DNA of 64,000 nucleotides, from contig NZ_CP107942.1 of assembly GCF_036053395.1 (NCBI RefSeq), positions 4,182,501 to 4,246,500 of the forward strand. The letters run 5' to 3'. Shown in pieces: positions 1 through 8,879 of this stretch (position 1 is the first letter of the stretch; each line of letters begins with the position of its first letter). A program made the position numbers and the translations under genes. The DNA is from Actinoplanes sp. NBC_00393. Its GTDB lineage: Bacteria; Actinomycetota; Actinomycetes; Mycobacteriales; Micromonosporaceae. A model generated the notes under the pieces. That model made no database searches. It was not told the DNA's origin and saw nothing but the letters and a program-made list of their open reading frames with translations.

Positions 1-1
1 A

Positions 2-442
2 ATCACCGACGACGCGGTCGAGGTGCGGGCTCAGGGCTGGCGCCGGCTCGCCGCGCTGCACGGCCTGATCGAGACCGAGCTCGAGCGCTGCCTGCAGACC
101 GAGCACCGGCTCTCCGTGGTGGAATACACGGTTCTCGACGCCCTCAGCCGGCAGGACGGCTGGCACATGCGCATGCGCCAGCTCGCCCGCGCCGCCGCCC
201 TGTCCAGCAGCGCCACCACCCGCCTGGTCACCCGCCTCGAGGAACGCGGCCTGCTCACCCGCATCCTCTGCGCCGACGACCGGCGCGGCATCTACACCGA
301 ACTGACGAAGGCCGGCCAGCAACTGCTGGAGCAGGCCCGGCCCACCCACGACCAGGCGCTGGAGCGCTCGTTGCAGGAGGCCACCGCGACTCCGGAGCTG
401 CAGGGGCTGGTCGATTTCCTGCACAGCGAGGTCAAGAGCTGA
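2..442 (+). CDS. MarR family transcriptional regulator (5' end outside window)
   Basis: Winged-helix DNA-binding regulator of the MarR family. The frame is open to base 2. GTG at 23 is the first start inside the window, but the eight residues before it (ITDDAVEV) read naturally as coding, so the real start is probably just upstream. About 146 residues are visible, the usual family length. The scaffold helix LSVVEYTVLDAL is followed by a recognition helix around SSSATTRLVTRLEERG and a wing around DDRRGIYTELT. MarR proteins normally act as dimeric repressors relieved by small ligands or oxidation. No target or operator can be seen because the upstream region is missing. Confidence 0.9.
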   Translation: MTDDAVEVRAQGWRRLAALHGLIETELERCLQTEHRLSVVEYTVLDALSRQDGWHMRMRQLARAAALSSSATTRLVTRLEERGLLTRILCADDRRGIYTELTKAGQQLLEQARPTHDQALERSLQEATATPELQGLVDFLHSEVKS

Positions 443-497
443 AAATCGGGTGAACTCCGCCGGCGTGATACCCGGTCACCGCGCGCACAATAGCGGG

Positions 498-1232
498 GTG
501 GCCACTGTGCGATGCGACATCGAGCCCGTGGGGACCCGCCTGTTGGTCCGCGTCCACGGTGAGCTCTCCCTGGTCTCGGCACCCACGGTGCGGACAGCTC
601 TGCTGAAATGCCTGGTGGAGCAGCCCGACGCGGTGGTGGTCGACCTCAGCGGGACAGTCGTCGCCGAGCCGGCCGCGGCATCGGTGTTCCTGGCCGCCGC
701 CCGCCACGCCGCGCTGTGGCCGGGCACGCCGCTGCTCCTCGCCGCGCCCGATCCGGCACTGGCTGAACTGCTCACCCACGGCTACGGCCGGCTGTCGGTG
801 CATCCCTCGGTGGAGGACGCTTTCGCCGCCCAGCCGCGGCAACGGACCCCGATCGTCCAGGAAACTCTGCTGCCGGTCGGCGGTGCGGCGCGCCGTGCGC
901 GCGAACTGGTCGCCGAGGCGTGCGCCCGATGGAGGCTGATCCCGATGTCCGGTGCGGCTGCCGTCGTCGCGGGCGAACTGGTCACCAACGCGGCCGTGCA
1001 CGCCGGCACGATGATCGACTTCCGGCTCACCCTGGGCCGCCGGTATCTCGTCGTCGCCGTCCGCGACGGCAACCAGGACGCGCCGGTCCTGCCGCCGGCT
1101 GCCTCGGCGGACCCGGCCGACCTGCGCGGCCTGCTACTGATCAACTCCATCGCCCATCGGTGGGGCACCCTGCCGGCGTACGGCGGCAAGGTCGTCTGGG
1201 CGACGCTCCGACGACGTGAGGCCCCTGACTGA
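498..1232 (+). CDS. STAS domain - HATPase fusion, anti-sigma regulatory protein
   Basis: Partner-switching regulator of 244 residues combining an antagonist-like STAS domain (about 1-110) with an RsbW/SpoIIAB-type ATPase domain (about 115-238). The ATPase half keeps the N-box ELVTNAAVHA (about 160-169) and a G-box-like LRGLLLINS. The STAS half has VAEPAAASVFL where phosphorylatable antagonists have DSSG, so it lacks the usual acceptor serine. I chose GTG 498; the frame is open back to 450, but those residues look non-coding. It lies 34 bases before a separate STAS gene, so the two probably form one module controlling an alternative sigma factor or similar target encoded elsewhere. Confidence 0.85.
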   Translation: MATVRCDIEPVGTRLLVRVHGELSLVSAPTVRTALLKCLVEQPDAVVVDLSGTVVAEPAAASVFLAAARHAALWPGTPLLLAAPDPALAELLTHGYGRLSVHPSVEDAFAAQPRQRTPIVQETLLPVGGAARRARELVAEACARWRLIPMSGAAAVVAGELVTNAAVHAGTMIDFRLTLGRRYLVVAVRDGNQDAPVLPPAASADPADLRGLLLINSIAHRWGTLPAYGGKVVWATLRRREAPD

Positions 1233-1266
1233 ACCACTTCCGCCAGTTTCGCCCGGGAGGCTCCCG

Positions 1267-1605
1267 ATGACGCCCTTCGCCATGAGCAGACACGACAACG
1301 CGGGCGTGTCGCGCCTTACGATCACCGGCGATCTCGACAGCGACACGTGTGCCGACGTCGCCGACCTGCTCATCGCAGCGGCACACCAGCACGGTGTACA
1401 AGAGGTGGTCGTCGACCTGCGGGACACCACGTTCCTGGCCGCCGCCGGCGTCCGTGCCCTCCTACGGGGACGCCATGCCGCCGACTCGGCGGGCCGCGCC
1501 TTCCGGGTGGTCAACGCGACCGGAGTGGTGCACCTGGTGCTGCGGCTCAGCGGTGTCCTCGGGATACTCGCGGTCACCTCGGAATCCGACGTCACGGGCG
1601 GCTGA
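1267..1605 (+). CDS. STAS domain protein (anti-sigma factor antagonist-like)
   Basis: Single STAS domain of 112 residues, the size of SpoIIAA/RsbV antagonists, which release sigma factors by binding an anti-sigma ATPase. ATG 1267 has GGGAGG six bases upstream (1255-1260), which decides the start over an upstream GTG at 1216. The region that normally reads LDSSG is FLAAAG here, so the phospho-acceptor serine is replaced by alanine. If it binds a partner, that binding could not be switched off by phosphorylation in the usual way. It follows the STAS-HATPase gene in the same direction and is probably co-transcribed with it. Confidence 0.85.
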   Translation: MTPFAMSRHDNAGVSRLTITGDLDSDTCADVADLLIAAAHQHGVQEVVVDLRDTTFLAAAGVRALLRGRHAADSAGRAFRVVNATGVVHLVLRLSGVLGILAVTSESDVTGG

Positions 1606-1609
1606 CGCC

Positions 1610-2620
1610 CTACCCGGCGACATCGACGGGCGGCTGCCCGCTCTGCGGCTTGTCGCCGAGCACCCGGGTGCGCACCAGCTCCGCATCCCGGCCGACCCGG
1701 TCCGCCTCGGCCCGGTACACCTGCCGGCCCTTCTGATCACCGGACCGCTCGGCCTGCATCGCCAGCTCCAGCAGGATCGTGACCTTCTCCTGCATGGCGC
1801 TGACCGCGGTCCACAGCGCCGTCTCGATGCCGTCGTCACTGGCCGCGACGAATGCCCCGGGCGACCAGGAATGGCCGACGTGACACACATAGTGCACGGC
1901 CCGTCCGGTGCGAACCCGATACATGCCACCACCGCATTCGGGGCAGCCCAGCGCCACCGGGTCCCCGGGACGGTCAGCCTCCGTCCGGCCATCGGCGATC
2001 ATGTCCGTCTCCCAGATCAGTACTTCGTCCGCCGCTCCCACGTCCTCGACCGGCTGCCCGGCGACCTTTCCGATGAGTCGCGCGAGTTCCGCGGCCGGAG
2101 CCGCCGTTGCCGAGGGCACCGCGGCCAGCGCAGCCGTCGGCATACCGGGGAACCGTGCCTCCCGCGGCTCCTGCACGAACGCCATTCCCCCGTGCTGAAC
2201 CACCGCGGCCAGACCCGCCGCCCCGTCGTCCAGGCTGCCGGACAGCACCACACCGGCAACCCGGGAACCGCACCAACGTGCGGCCGCCCGGAACAACGCG
2301 TCCACGGCCGGGCGTGCCCGGTTCTCCCGCGGCCCGGCACTGAGCCGCAGCACGTCCCCCGCGCCGATGACCAGATGCCGATCCGGAACCGCCACATGAA
2401 CGTGACCCGGCCGTACCTTCTCCCCGTCGGCCGCCGTGATCACGGGCAGCGCGGATTCCTTGGCCAGCATTTCCGCGAGCGCGCTGCGCGCCCCCGGCGC
2501 CATGTGGGTGACCACCAGAACGGCGGCCGGCAGGTCCGCCGGCAGCCGGGCCAGCAGCGTCCGCAGCGCCGCATGGGCCCCGGCCGAGCCCCCGATCACG
2601 ATCAGGTCACGTCGCGCCAT
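1610..2620 (-). CDS. Stand-alone CheB-type protein-glutamate methylesterase
   Basis: 336 residues. A CheB methylesterase domain (about 5-180) starts directly at the N-terminus with no response-regulator receiver. The catalytic triad is visible: Ser12 in GGSAG, His39 in VTHMAP and Asp131/132 in SGSLDDGA. A second region (about 222-253) has CPECGG and CHVGH pairs that look like a zinc ribbon, followed by a helical tail. CheB enzymes demethylate chemoreceptor glutamates, but no receptor, CheR or flagellar gene is nearby. The substrate is therefore unknown and a role in stress signalling is as likely. ATG 2620 has GAGGAG nine bases upstream; a TTG one codon earlier is the alternative start. Confidence 0.88.
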   Translation of the reverse strand: MARRDLIVIGGSAGAHAALRTLLARLPADLPAAVLVVTHMAPGARSALAEMLAKESALPVITAADGEKVRPGHVHVAVPDRHLVIGAGDVLRLSAGPRENRARPAVDALFRAAARWCGSRVAGVVLSGSLDDGAAGLAAVVQHGGMAFVQEPREARFPGMPTAALAAVPSATAAPAAELARLIGKVAGQPVEDVGAADEVLIWETDMIADGRTEADRPGDPVALGCPECGGGMYRVRTGRAVHYVCHVGHSWSPGAFVAASDDGIETALWTAVSAMQEKVTILLELAMQAERSGDQKGRQVYRAEADRVGRDAELVRTRVLGDKPQSGQPPVDVAG

Positions 2621-2698
2621 CAACCATCGCTCCTCGCCACCGGCCGCGTATTCCCACCGCCCGGCCGGCCGAAACCACGAATGGCACCCTGTTTGGAC

Positions 2699-3526
2699 TC
2701 AGCCGGCGATCACGACGCGCTCCCCCGCGAAGACGTCCAGGGTCCGGCCGAGCGGCCGCAGCAAGCGCACCTGGTACTCCTCGGCGCCCAGGTCAGCGCG
2801 GACCCGCAGGCCCTGTTCGGCCAGTCGCCGGGCCACTTCCGGCGGGTCGAAGGCGCTCCGCCAGCTCAGCCGCTGCGCCCAGCCGGCATGGTGCGGATCG
2901 TCCCTGACCGCGGCCGGCAGGTAGGTCAGCACGACCCGGCTGCCCCGCGCCAGCGTTCCGGTGAAGCTGAACAGGCGGTCGACGGCGCTGTCCGGCACAT
3001 ACATCGTGACCGCTTCGCAGAGCAGGAGCGTGGGCACGGACAGGTCCGCGCCGGCCTGCGCCAGCACGTCGCCGACGGTCTGCACGGTGAGATCGATCGG
3101 CGCATATCGTACGTGCGTCGCCGCCTCGGGCAGCACGCGTGCCAGCGCCGCCTTCTTCTCAGCCTGTACCGCCGGCAGGTCCAGCTCCCAGACCCGGGCC
3201 TGCGACATCGCCGGCATCCGGTACGGCCGGGTGTCCATCCCCGCCCCGAGGATCACCACCTGCCGCAGGCCGGCGGCAAGCGCGTCCCGGCACGCGTCGT
3301 CGATCACCCGGGTACGGCACACGACCGCGCCGTAGAAGCCGGGCCCGACCCGGTTCAGCAGGCGCAGGAAGGCCGACCGCAGCGCCCGGTTCCGCACCAT
3401 GACGGCGGTCCAGCCGGTGAGGAGCCGCTCGGCGAGCGGGTCGTCGAACAGTGGCTGCCGGGCGCGTCCCTCGATCGCCCGCATCACGGCGGCGCCGACG
3501 GCTGTCCTCGTCTCCCCGCTCGCCAC
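2699..3526 (-). CDS. Class I SAM-dependent methyltransferase, LCM (leucine carboxyl methyltransferase) family
   Basis: 275 residues, typical of actinobacterial LCM-family methyltransferases, most of which have no known substrate. The SAM-binding motif is VVILGAGMDTRPYR (about residues 90-103), followed by an acidic VWELDLP at the end of strand 2. The N-terminal RQPLFDDPLAERL segment is characteristic of the family. The start is GTG 3526, preceded closely by GGAGGG. Neighbours are a CheB-like gene downstream on the same strand and a divergent LytR_C gene upstream. Neither suggests a substrate. Confidence 0.88.
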   Translation of the reverse strand: MASGETRTAVGAAVMRAIEGRARQPLFDDPLAERLLTGWTAVMVRNRALRSAFLRLLNRVGPGFYGAVVCRTRVIDDACRDALAAGLRQVVILGAGMDTRPYRMPAMSQARVWELDLPAVQAEKKAALARVLPEAATHVRYAPIDLTVQTVGDVLAQAGADLSVPTLLLCEAVTMYVPDSAVDRLFSFTGTLARGSRVVLTYLPAAVRDDPHHAGWAQRLSWRSAFDPPEVARRLAEQGLRVRADLGAEEYQVRLLRPLGRTLDVFAGERVVIAG

Positions 3527-3616
3527 GATCCCTCCCGGCCGTCTTCGTCATACCTGCCGACTGGGAGTACACAAATCCGGGTCGGCGTGCGTCAAGGCTC
3601 GGTGAGCTTTGTACGC

Positions 3617-4120
3617 ATGCGAGCATTCAGCGTCGTCAGCCTTCTCGTCGTGACGGCGATCGTCGCCGTCGTGGTGGCGATGGTCCGGGACAGCCAGGCC
3701 GACGCGGCGACTGGGGACTGCCCGCCGGGCGTACCGAAGGTGGACCTGACCCTGCCGAACGACCCGGCCCTGGTGAAGATCCGCGTGCTGAACGGCAGCA
3801 AGGCCAAGGGCACGGCCGAGCGGGTCACCGAGGAGTTCAAGAACCGCGGCTTCCAGGTGCAGCCGCCCGCGAAGAGCAAGAACAAGCTCACCCGGGTCGC
3901 CGTCATCCACTACGGGCCGAAGGCGGTCGGCGCCGCGCAGTGGATCCGGGCGCACTTCCTCGGTGCGGCGGAGCCGCAGTTCAGCGCGGCGCGGGCCGAC
4001 GACGTGATCGACGTCGTCATCGGCGACCAATATCAGCAGCTCGCCACGCGTACCGAGGTCAATCAGTCGTTGGCGCAGCTCAGCGGACCGGCCCTGCCGC
4101 CGGGCACCTGCTCGGCCTGA
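3617..4120 (+). CDS. Membrane-anchored LytR_C domain protein
   Basis: 167 residues. An N-terminal membrane segment or signal anchor (about 1-23, rich in V/A/I) is followed by an extracytoplasmic LytR C-terminal-like domain: VKIRVLNGSKAKGTAERV, then a second strand pair through VAVIHYGPKAVGAAQWI. The LytR_C domain occurs after the catalytic domain of cell-wall ligases and also alone, as here, in actinobacterial envelope proteins. The catalytic LCP domain is absent. ATG 3617 is chosen; an in-frame GTG at 3602 would add five residues. A role at the cell envelope is inferred from topology only. Confidence 0.8.
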   Translation: MRAFSVVSLLVVTAIVAVVVAMVRDSQADAATGDCPPGVPKVDLTLPNDPALVKIRVLNGSKAKGTAERVTEEFKNRGFQVQPPAKSKNKLTRVAVIHYGPKAVGAAQWIRAHFLGAAEPQFSAARADDVIDVVIGDQYQQLATRTEVNQSLAQLSGPALPPGTCSA

Positions 4121-4218
4121 CGGCCGGCGGTCGTGGTGGGCCGCTCAGGTGGGCGGCCGCGGTGCCGATGGGACGTCCCGTCGTCATCCGGCCAGCGCCT
4201 GCAGAACGGACACCGAAC

Positions 4219-5274
4219 GTGAGTGACAAGAACGTGTGGCCCCTCGCCGAGTTGTCGGCCCAGCTCGGCGCGCGGGCGACGGGCGGCCGCCGGACCCGGA
4301 TGGAGGCGTCGCCCCAGTTCGCGGACGGCCGGTTCCGCAACACGCTGCCGACCTCGAGCCTGCCGCTGACCTCGGCGCCGCGGATGGCCCTGGCGACGAT
4401 GACCGGGCGCGACGCCCGCCGCCCGCACCAGCCGGTGCCGATGCTGGCCGAGGCCGGTGACGCCGCCGGACTGCACGTCACCTGGTACGGCCACTCCTCC
4501 ACGCTGATCGAGATCGAGGGACACCGGGTGCTGCTCGACCCGGTGTGGAGCCAGCGGTGCTCCCCGTCGCGGCTGGCCGGGCCGAAGCGGCTGCACGAAC
4601 CGCCCGTGGCGCTGCGGGACCTGCCGGCGCTGGACGCCGTGGTGATCTCCCACGACCACTACGACCATCTGGACATGGCCACCGTTCAGGAGCTGAGCGC
4701 GCGTCAGCCCGTACTCTTCGTGGTCCCGCTCGGTATCGGCGCCCACCTGCAGCACTGGGGTGTGCCGGCCGCCCGGATCGTCGAGCTGGACTGGCACGAG
4801 GGCACCCGGGTCGGGGGGCTGGAGCTGATCGCCACCCCGGCGCGTCACTTCTCCGGCCGCGGGCTGCACCGCGACGAGACCCTGTGGGCCAGTTGGGTGA
4901 TCAAGGGGCCGTCGCGCAGCGCGTTCTACTCCGGCGACACCGGCTACTTCCCCGGGTTCGCCGAGATCGGCGAGCGGCACGGGCCGTTCGACGTCACGCT
5001 GGTGCAGGTCGGGGCGTACGACGAGGCCTGGCCGGACATCCACATGCTGCCCGAGGACGGCGTGCGCGCCCACCTCGACGTACGCGGCGGTCTACTCGTG
5101 CCGGTGCACTGGGCCACCTTCGACCTGGCCCTGCACGACTGGGCCGAGCCCGCCGACCGCACCTGGCGGGCCGCGAAGGACCACGACGTCGCGCTGGCCA
5201 TCCCCCGGCCCGGCGAACGCGTCGATGTGGACGCTCCACCCACGGTCGACGCCTGGTGGCAGCTCGTCGCCTGA
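4219..5274 (+). CDS. Metallo-beta-lactamase-fold hydrolase, NAPE-PLD/RomA-like family
   Basis: 351 residues with the two-zinc site signature SHDHYDHLDM (HxHxDH). It also has WYGHSSTLIEIEG near the start of the fold, YSGDTGYF with the bridging aspartate and a late VHWATFDLALH. That pattern places it in the MBL branch that includes N-acyl-phosphatidylethanolamine phospholipase D and RomA-type proteins. The substrate is not predictable. The N-terminal 80 residues before the fold, with a PxLPTSSLPLTSAPRM-like stretch, match this branch. GTG 4219 is preferred; an ATG at 4168 in frame is possible. A strong hairpin follows the stop. Confidence 0.88.
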   Translation: MSDKNVWPLAELSAQLGARATGGRRTRMEASPQFADGRFRNTLPTSSLPLTSAPRMALATMTGRDARRPHQPVPMLAEAGDAAGLHVTWYGHSSTLIEIEGHRVLLDPVWSQRCSPSRLAGPKRLHEPPVALRDLPALDAVVISHDHYDHLDMATVQELSARQPVLFVVPLGIGAHLQHWGVPAARIVELDWHEGTRVGGLELIATPARHFSGRGLHRDETLWASWVIKGPSRSAFYSGDTGYFPGFAEIGERHGPFDVTLVQVGAYDEAWPDIHMLPEDGVRAHLDVRGGLLVPVHWATFDLALHDWAEPADRTWRAAKDHDVALAIPRPGERVDVDAPPTVDAWWQLVA

Positions 5275-5340
5275 CCGAATTCTGAGCAACCTCCGCCGTT
5301 CGGCTAGCGCATCCACCCATAAATGTGATTCGATCTGGTC

Positions 5341-5383
5341 AGAGAGCCGGGCATCCTCCCCCGTGGATGCCCGGCCCTCTGTT
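5341..5383 (+). terminator. Hairpin terminator after the MBL-fold gene
   Basis: A perfect 10-bp stem (CCGGGCATCC at 5347-5356 against GGATGCCCGG at 5365-5374) encloses an 8-base loop. Outer AGAG and CTCT add four more pairs, and a short TGTTT follows. It sits 66 bases past the stop of the MBL-fold gene. The T-tract is weak, as is common in actinobacteria. Confidence 0.65.
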
Positions 5384-5386
5384 TGT

Positions 5387-5695
5387 GCGGGCATCAGCGA
5401 GGAGGCCGCCGCGTTCTCCAGCGACCCGTACCCGGCCTACCGGCAGCTGCGTGACACGGCCCCGGCCTGCCGCGTGGACCTGCCGGACGGATCGCCGGTC
5501 TGGCTCGTCACCCGCTACCCGGACGTCCGCGCCCTGCTCGCCGCCCCGCGCCTGTCGGTCGACAAGCGCAACGGCAACGCCAGCTGGCGCGGTTTCTCGC
5601 TGCTGCCGGCCCTGCTGGACGCGATCGCCGGGCAGGCCGAGGCGGATCTCGTCCGCGACTACGCTGCGGATCTCCTCCAACGCCTCGCTCACCGT
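5387..5695 (+). pseudogene. Cytochrome P450 remnant with internal deletion
   Basis: In one frame the sequence reads as the start of a bacterial P450: FSSDPYPAYRQLRDTAP, then VWLVTRYPDVRALLAAPRLS and SVDKRNGNASWRGFSL. It then jumps directly to LLDAIAGQAEADLVRDYAA, which in intact P450s lies about 45 residues later. The missing part is the LNMDPPDHTRLRRL-type segment. After DYAA the similarity ends, and there is no I-helix, ExxR or heme-binding cysteine segment. No plausible start codon or ribosome site precedes it. This is family recognition by eye. The remnant sits directly before an AfsR-like regulator. Confidence 0.75.
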
Positions 5696-5828
5696 GCCAC
5701 CCTCCGTTTCGGCCGGCCGCCAACGTATGCGGTGGCGGTGGGCCGGGCCCGGTCCGGGCGGGCTTCTCCATCGGCGCTGCGCTTTGTAGGGTGGCCGTGC
5801 GGCCCCCGCCGGCGACGGGAACGGACAG

Positions 5829-8800
5829 GTGGAGTTCAGGATCCTCGGACCTCTCGAGGTCGCGGCGGATGGGCGGCTGCTGGAGCTGGGCCGCCCCAAG
5901 CAGCGCGCGGTCCTGGCGATCCTGCTGGTGCACGCGAATCGGACGGTCTCGCTGGAGCACCTGGTCGACGAGCTGTGGGGTGAGGAACCACCCGCGCAGG
6001 CCATCGCGTCGCTGCAGGCGTACGTGTCGCATCTGCGCAGGCTGCTCGAACCGGACCGGGAGGCGCGCGACCCGGCCCGGGTGCTGGTCAGCCAGGCGCC
6101 CGGCTACCGGATGCAGGTCAGCACCGACGATCTGGACGCGGCCCGCTTCGAGACGCTCACGATCGAGGGAAGGCGGCTGCTCGACGCCGGCCGGCCCGAC
6201 CAGGGCAGCGACGTCCTGGAGCGGGCGCTCGGGCTGTGGCGCGGGCCGGTGCTGGCCGACTTCCCGGACGCGGGGTTCGCGCGTACCGAACGAACCCGCC
6301 TCGACGAGGTGCGGTTGGGCGCCGTCGAGGACCGGATCGCGGCGAACCTGACGCTGGGCCGGCACGCGAACGTCGTCACCGAGCTGGATCAGCTGGTCAA
6401 GGCCCACCCGTACCGGGAAGGGCTGCACGGTCTGCGGATGCTCGCGCTCTACCGCGCCGGGCGGCAGGCCGAGGCACTGGACGCCTACCGGCAGATCCGG
6501 CGGATGCTCGACGACGATCTCGGCGTCGAACCGGGACCGCAACTGGAGCTGCTGCACCGGCAGATCCTGGAACACGCGCCGCAACTCGACCTGGCCGCGC
6601 CGATCCGGTCCGGGCCGGCACCGGCCGGGCGACCCGAGCCGCCCGCGCCGGATCACACGCTCGTCGGCCGCACCGAGCAGCTGGGCGACCTGCGGCGGGC
6701 GCTCGCCGCCGCTGTCGACGGGCACGGCCGGCTGGTGCTGCTGGGCGGGGAGCCAGGCGTCGGCAAGACCAGACTCGCGGAGGAGCTCGGCGCGAGCGCA
6801 CAGGACGTCGCGGTTGCCTGGGGCCGCTGCAACGAGGAGCCGGGCGCGCCGCCGTTCTGGCCGTGGGCGCAGGTGCTCCGCGAGCTCGCCCCGAACCTGC
6901 CGGAGCTGACCGGCCCACAGCCGGCCGGACCGCCGGTCGTGGATGTCGAAGCGGTCCGGTTCCGGGTGTGCCAGGCCGTGGTCGCGCAGTTGCTCCGGCT
7001 CGCTGCCGACCGGCCGCTGCTGGTTGTGATCGACGACCTGCACTGGGCGGACACCGGATCGCTGCGGCTGCTGCCGGTGCTGGCCCAGCAGCTCGGCGCC
7101 GCCCGGATCCTGGTCGTCGCCACCTACCGCGACCCCGGCGAAGCCCAGCTGGACGGCACCCTGGCCGCGCTGGCCCGGCTGTCCACGGTCGACCGGATCG
7201 CTCTGCACGGCCTCACCGAGGGCGAGGTGCGGCAGCTGATGGCCGGGCGGCTCGGCGCCGTACCCGCCGGGCACCTGGTCACCGAGGTGCACGACCGCAG
7301 CGCCGGCAACCCGTTCTTCGTCCTCGAGCTGGCCCGCCTGCTCAGCAGTAGAAGAGCAGGTCAAGTGCCGGCGGGCGTACGCGACGTGCTGCGCCACCGC
7401 CTAGCCGGCCTGCCGGAACAGACCCAGGCGGTCCTGCTCGTCGCCGCCGTCACCGGCCGCGAGTTCGACCTCGACGTGCTGCGCGACGTCTCCGGCCTGG
7501 AGGACGACACCGTCCTCGACGCGATCGAGGCGGCGCTGCTGTCCGGGCTGGTGGTCGAGGACGAGACGGTGGGCCGGTTCCGGTTCGCGCACGACCTGAT
7601 GCGGGAGACGATCTACCACGAGGTGAGCCGGGTACGCCGGGCCCGGCTGCACGCCCGGGTGGCCGAAGCGCTCGACGGCCGGCCCGGCGCCGGCGACCGG
7701 GCCGGCGTGCACTGGTGGCTGGCCGCGCCGGTCGTCGGCGCCCGGGCCGCACTGCCGCACCTGCTGACCGCCGCCGACCAGGCGCTCGCCACTCTGGCCC
7801 ACGAGCAGGCCGAACAGCATCTGGCGAACGCGCTGGACCTGCTCGCCGCCGAACCGTTGTCGGACGAGCGCACCCGTGCCGAACTCGATGTGCAGATGCG
7901 CCTCGGCACGCTGTCCGCCCAGCTGCACGGCGCCCAGTCGGCGTCCGGTCGCGCCGCCGTCACCCGCGCCCGGGAACTCGCCGAACAGCTCGCCGACCGG
8001 CCGGCCACGATCGCCGCCTATCGCAGCCTCTACGAGGTGGCGGTCGCCCGCGCCGAACACGCGCAGGCCCGGGAGCTGGCGGAACGGCTGCTCGAGGTCA
8101 GCCGCGGGACGAACAGCGCGCAGGCCCACCTCGCGATGGGCCGCACCCTGTGGTGCCTCGGAGAGCCGGGACCGGCCCGCGAGCACCTGGAACGCAGCCT
8201 GGAGCTGGCCACGGGTCTGCCGGACGGGCCGCACGAGTTCCTGCCCGTCGACATCACGGCGCGGCTGCAGCTGGCGCCGGTTCTGGACCTGCTCGGGCAC
8301 GAGGGCGCGGCGGCTGATCATGTGGAGACGGCGGTCGCGCGTACCCGTACCATGGCTCCGCTCGTGCGTGCGGGTGTGCTGACCAGTGCCGCGCTGATCA
8401 GCGCGCTGCGCCGGGATGTGCCGGCGGCCGGCGCGCATGCGCGCCAGGCCCTCGAGCTTGCCGGCCCGCTGCCGGCCTGGTTCGCCTATGCGGCGGCGGT
8501 ACGGTCGTGGGCGCAGGCGGTCGAGAATGATGCGGCCGGCGGCGCCCGTGCGCTGCGGGAGAATCTCGACGAGATCCGGTCCCGCGGCGCCCGGCACCTG
8601 GTGGCCTGGGTGCTCGGCATGCTCGCCGAGGCGGAGACGCTGGCCGGGGACGCCGAGGAGGCGCTGCGGCTGTTGGCGGAGGCACAGTCGCTGGTCACGC
8701 AGACCGGTGAGCGGCTGCACGAGGCGGAACTGCACCGGCTGCACGGCCGGGCGCTGCTCGCAGCGGACCGGACCGCGGACGCCCGCACTGCCCTGCACCT

Positions 8801-8879
8801 GGCACTCGAGGTCGCCGGGCGGCAGGGCGCCGAGCTGATCGTCCGCCGGGCCACCGCGGACCTACGCGCGCTTTCCTAG
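5829..8879 (+). CDS. AfsR/SARP-type regulator: winged helix - BTAD - NTPase - helical repeats
   Basis: Large transcriptional activator of 1016 residues. An OmpR-like winged helix (about 1-95, LGRPKQRAVLAILLVHANR) is followed by the bacterial transcriptional activation domain (about 100-246, ending LGVEPGPQLELLHRQIL). A STAND/AAA-type NTPase comes next, with Walker A GEPGVGKT at 307-314 and Walker B LLVVIDDLHWAD at 397-408. The C-terminal half is alpha-helical, TPR/MalT-like. Family members are ligand- or ATP-dependent activators, often of secondary metabolism. The start is GTG 5829. Its only neighbour that could hint at a pathway is the P450 remnant just upstream. The 3' end overlaps the convergent next gene by four bases. 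Confidence 0.92.
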   Translation: MEFRILGPLEVAADGRLLELGRPKQRAVLAILLVHANRTVSLEHLVDELWGEEPPAQAIASLQAYVSHLRRLLEPDREARDPARVLVSQAPGYRMQVSTDDLDAARFETLTIEGRRLLDAGRPDQGSDVLERALGLWRGPVLADFPDAGFARTERTRLDEVRLGAVEDRIAANLTLGRHANVVTELDQLVKAHPYREGLHGLRMLALYRAGRQAEALDAYRQIRRMLDDDLGVEPGPQLELLHRQILEHAPQLDLAAPIRSGPAPAGRPEPPAPDHTLVGRTEQLGDLRRALAAAVDGHGRLVLLGGEPGVGKTRLAEELGASAQDVAVAWGRCNEEPGAPPFWPWAQVLRELAPNLPELTGPQPAGPPVVDVEAVRFRVCQAVVAQLLRLAADRPLLVVIDDLHWADTGSLRLLPVLAQQLGAARILVVATYRDPGEAQLDGTLAALARLSTVDRIALHGLTEGEVRQLMAGRLGAVPAGHLVTEVHDRSAGNPFFVLELARLLSSRRAGQVPAGVRDVLRHRLAGLPEQTQAVLLVAAVTGREFDLDVLRDVSGLEDDTVLDAIEAALLSGLVVEDETVGRFRFAHDLMRETIYHEVSRVRRARLHARVAEALDGRPGAGDRAGVHWWLAAPVVGARAALPHLLTAADQALATLAHEQAEQHLANALDLLAAEPLSDERTRAELDVQMRLGTLSAQLHGAQSASGRAAVTRARELAEQLADRPATIAAYRSLYEVAVARAEHAQARELAERLLEVSRGTNSAQAHLAMGRTLWCLGEPGPAREHLERSLELATGLPDGPHEFLPVDITARLQLAPVLDLLGHEGAAADHVETAVARTRTMAPLVRAGVLTSAALISALRRDVPAAGAHARQALELAGPLPAWFAYAAAVRSWAQAVENDAAGGARALRENLDEIRSRGARHLVAWVLGMLAEAETLAGDAEEALRLLAEAQSLVTQTGERLHEAELHRLHGRALLAADRTADARTALHLALEVAGRQGAELIVRRATADLRALS

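Noticed and set aside
1349..3616. Long plus-strand frame leading into the LytR_C gene
   Set aside because: It crosses the CheB and methyltransferase genes antisense; only the last 167 codons (from 3617) form a real protein.
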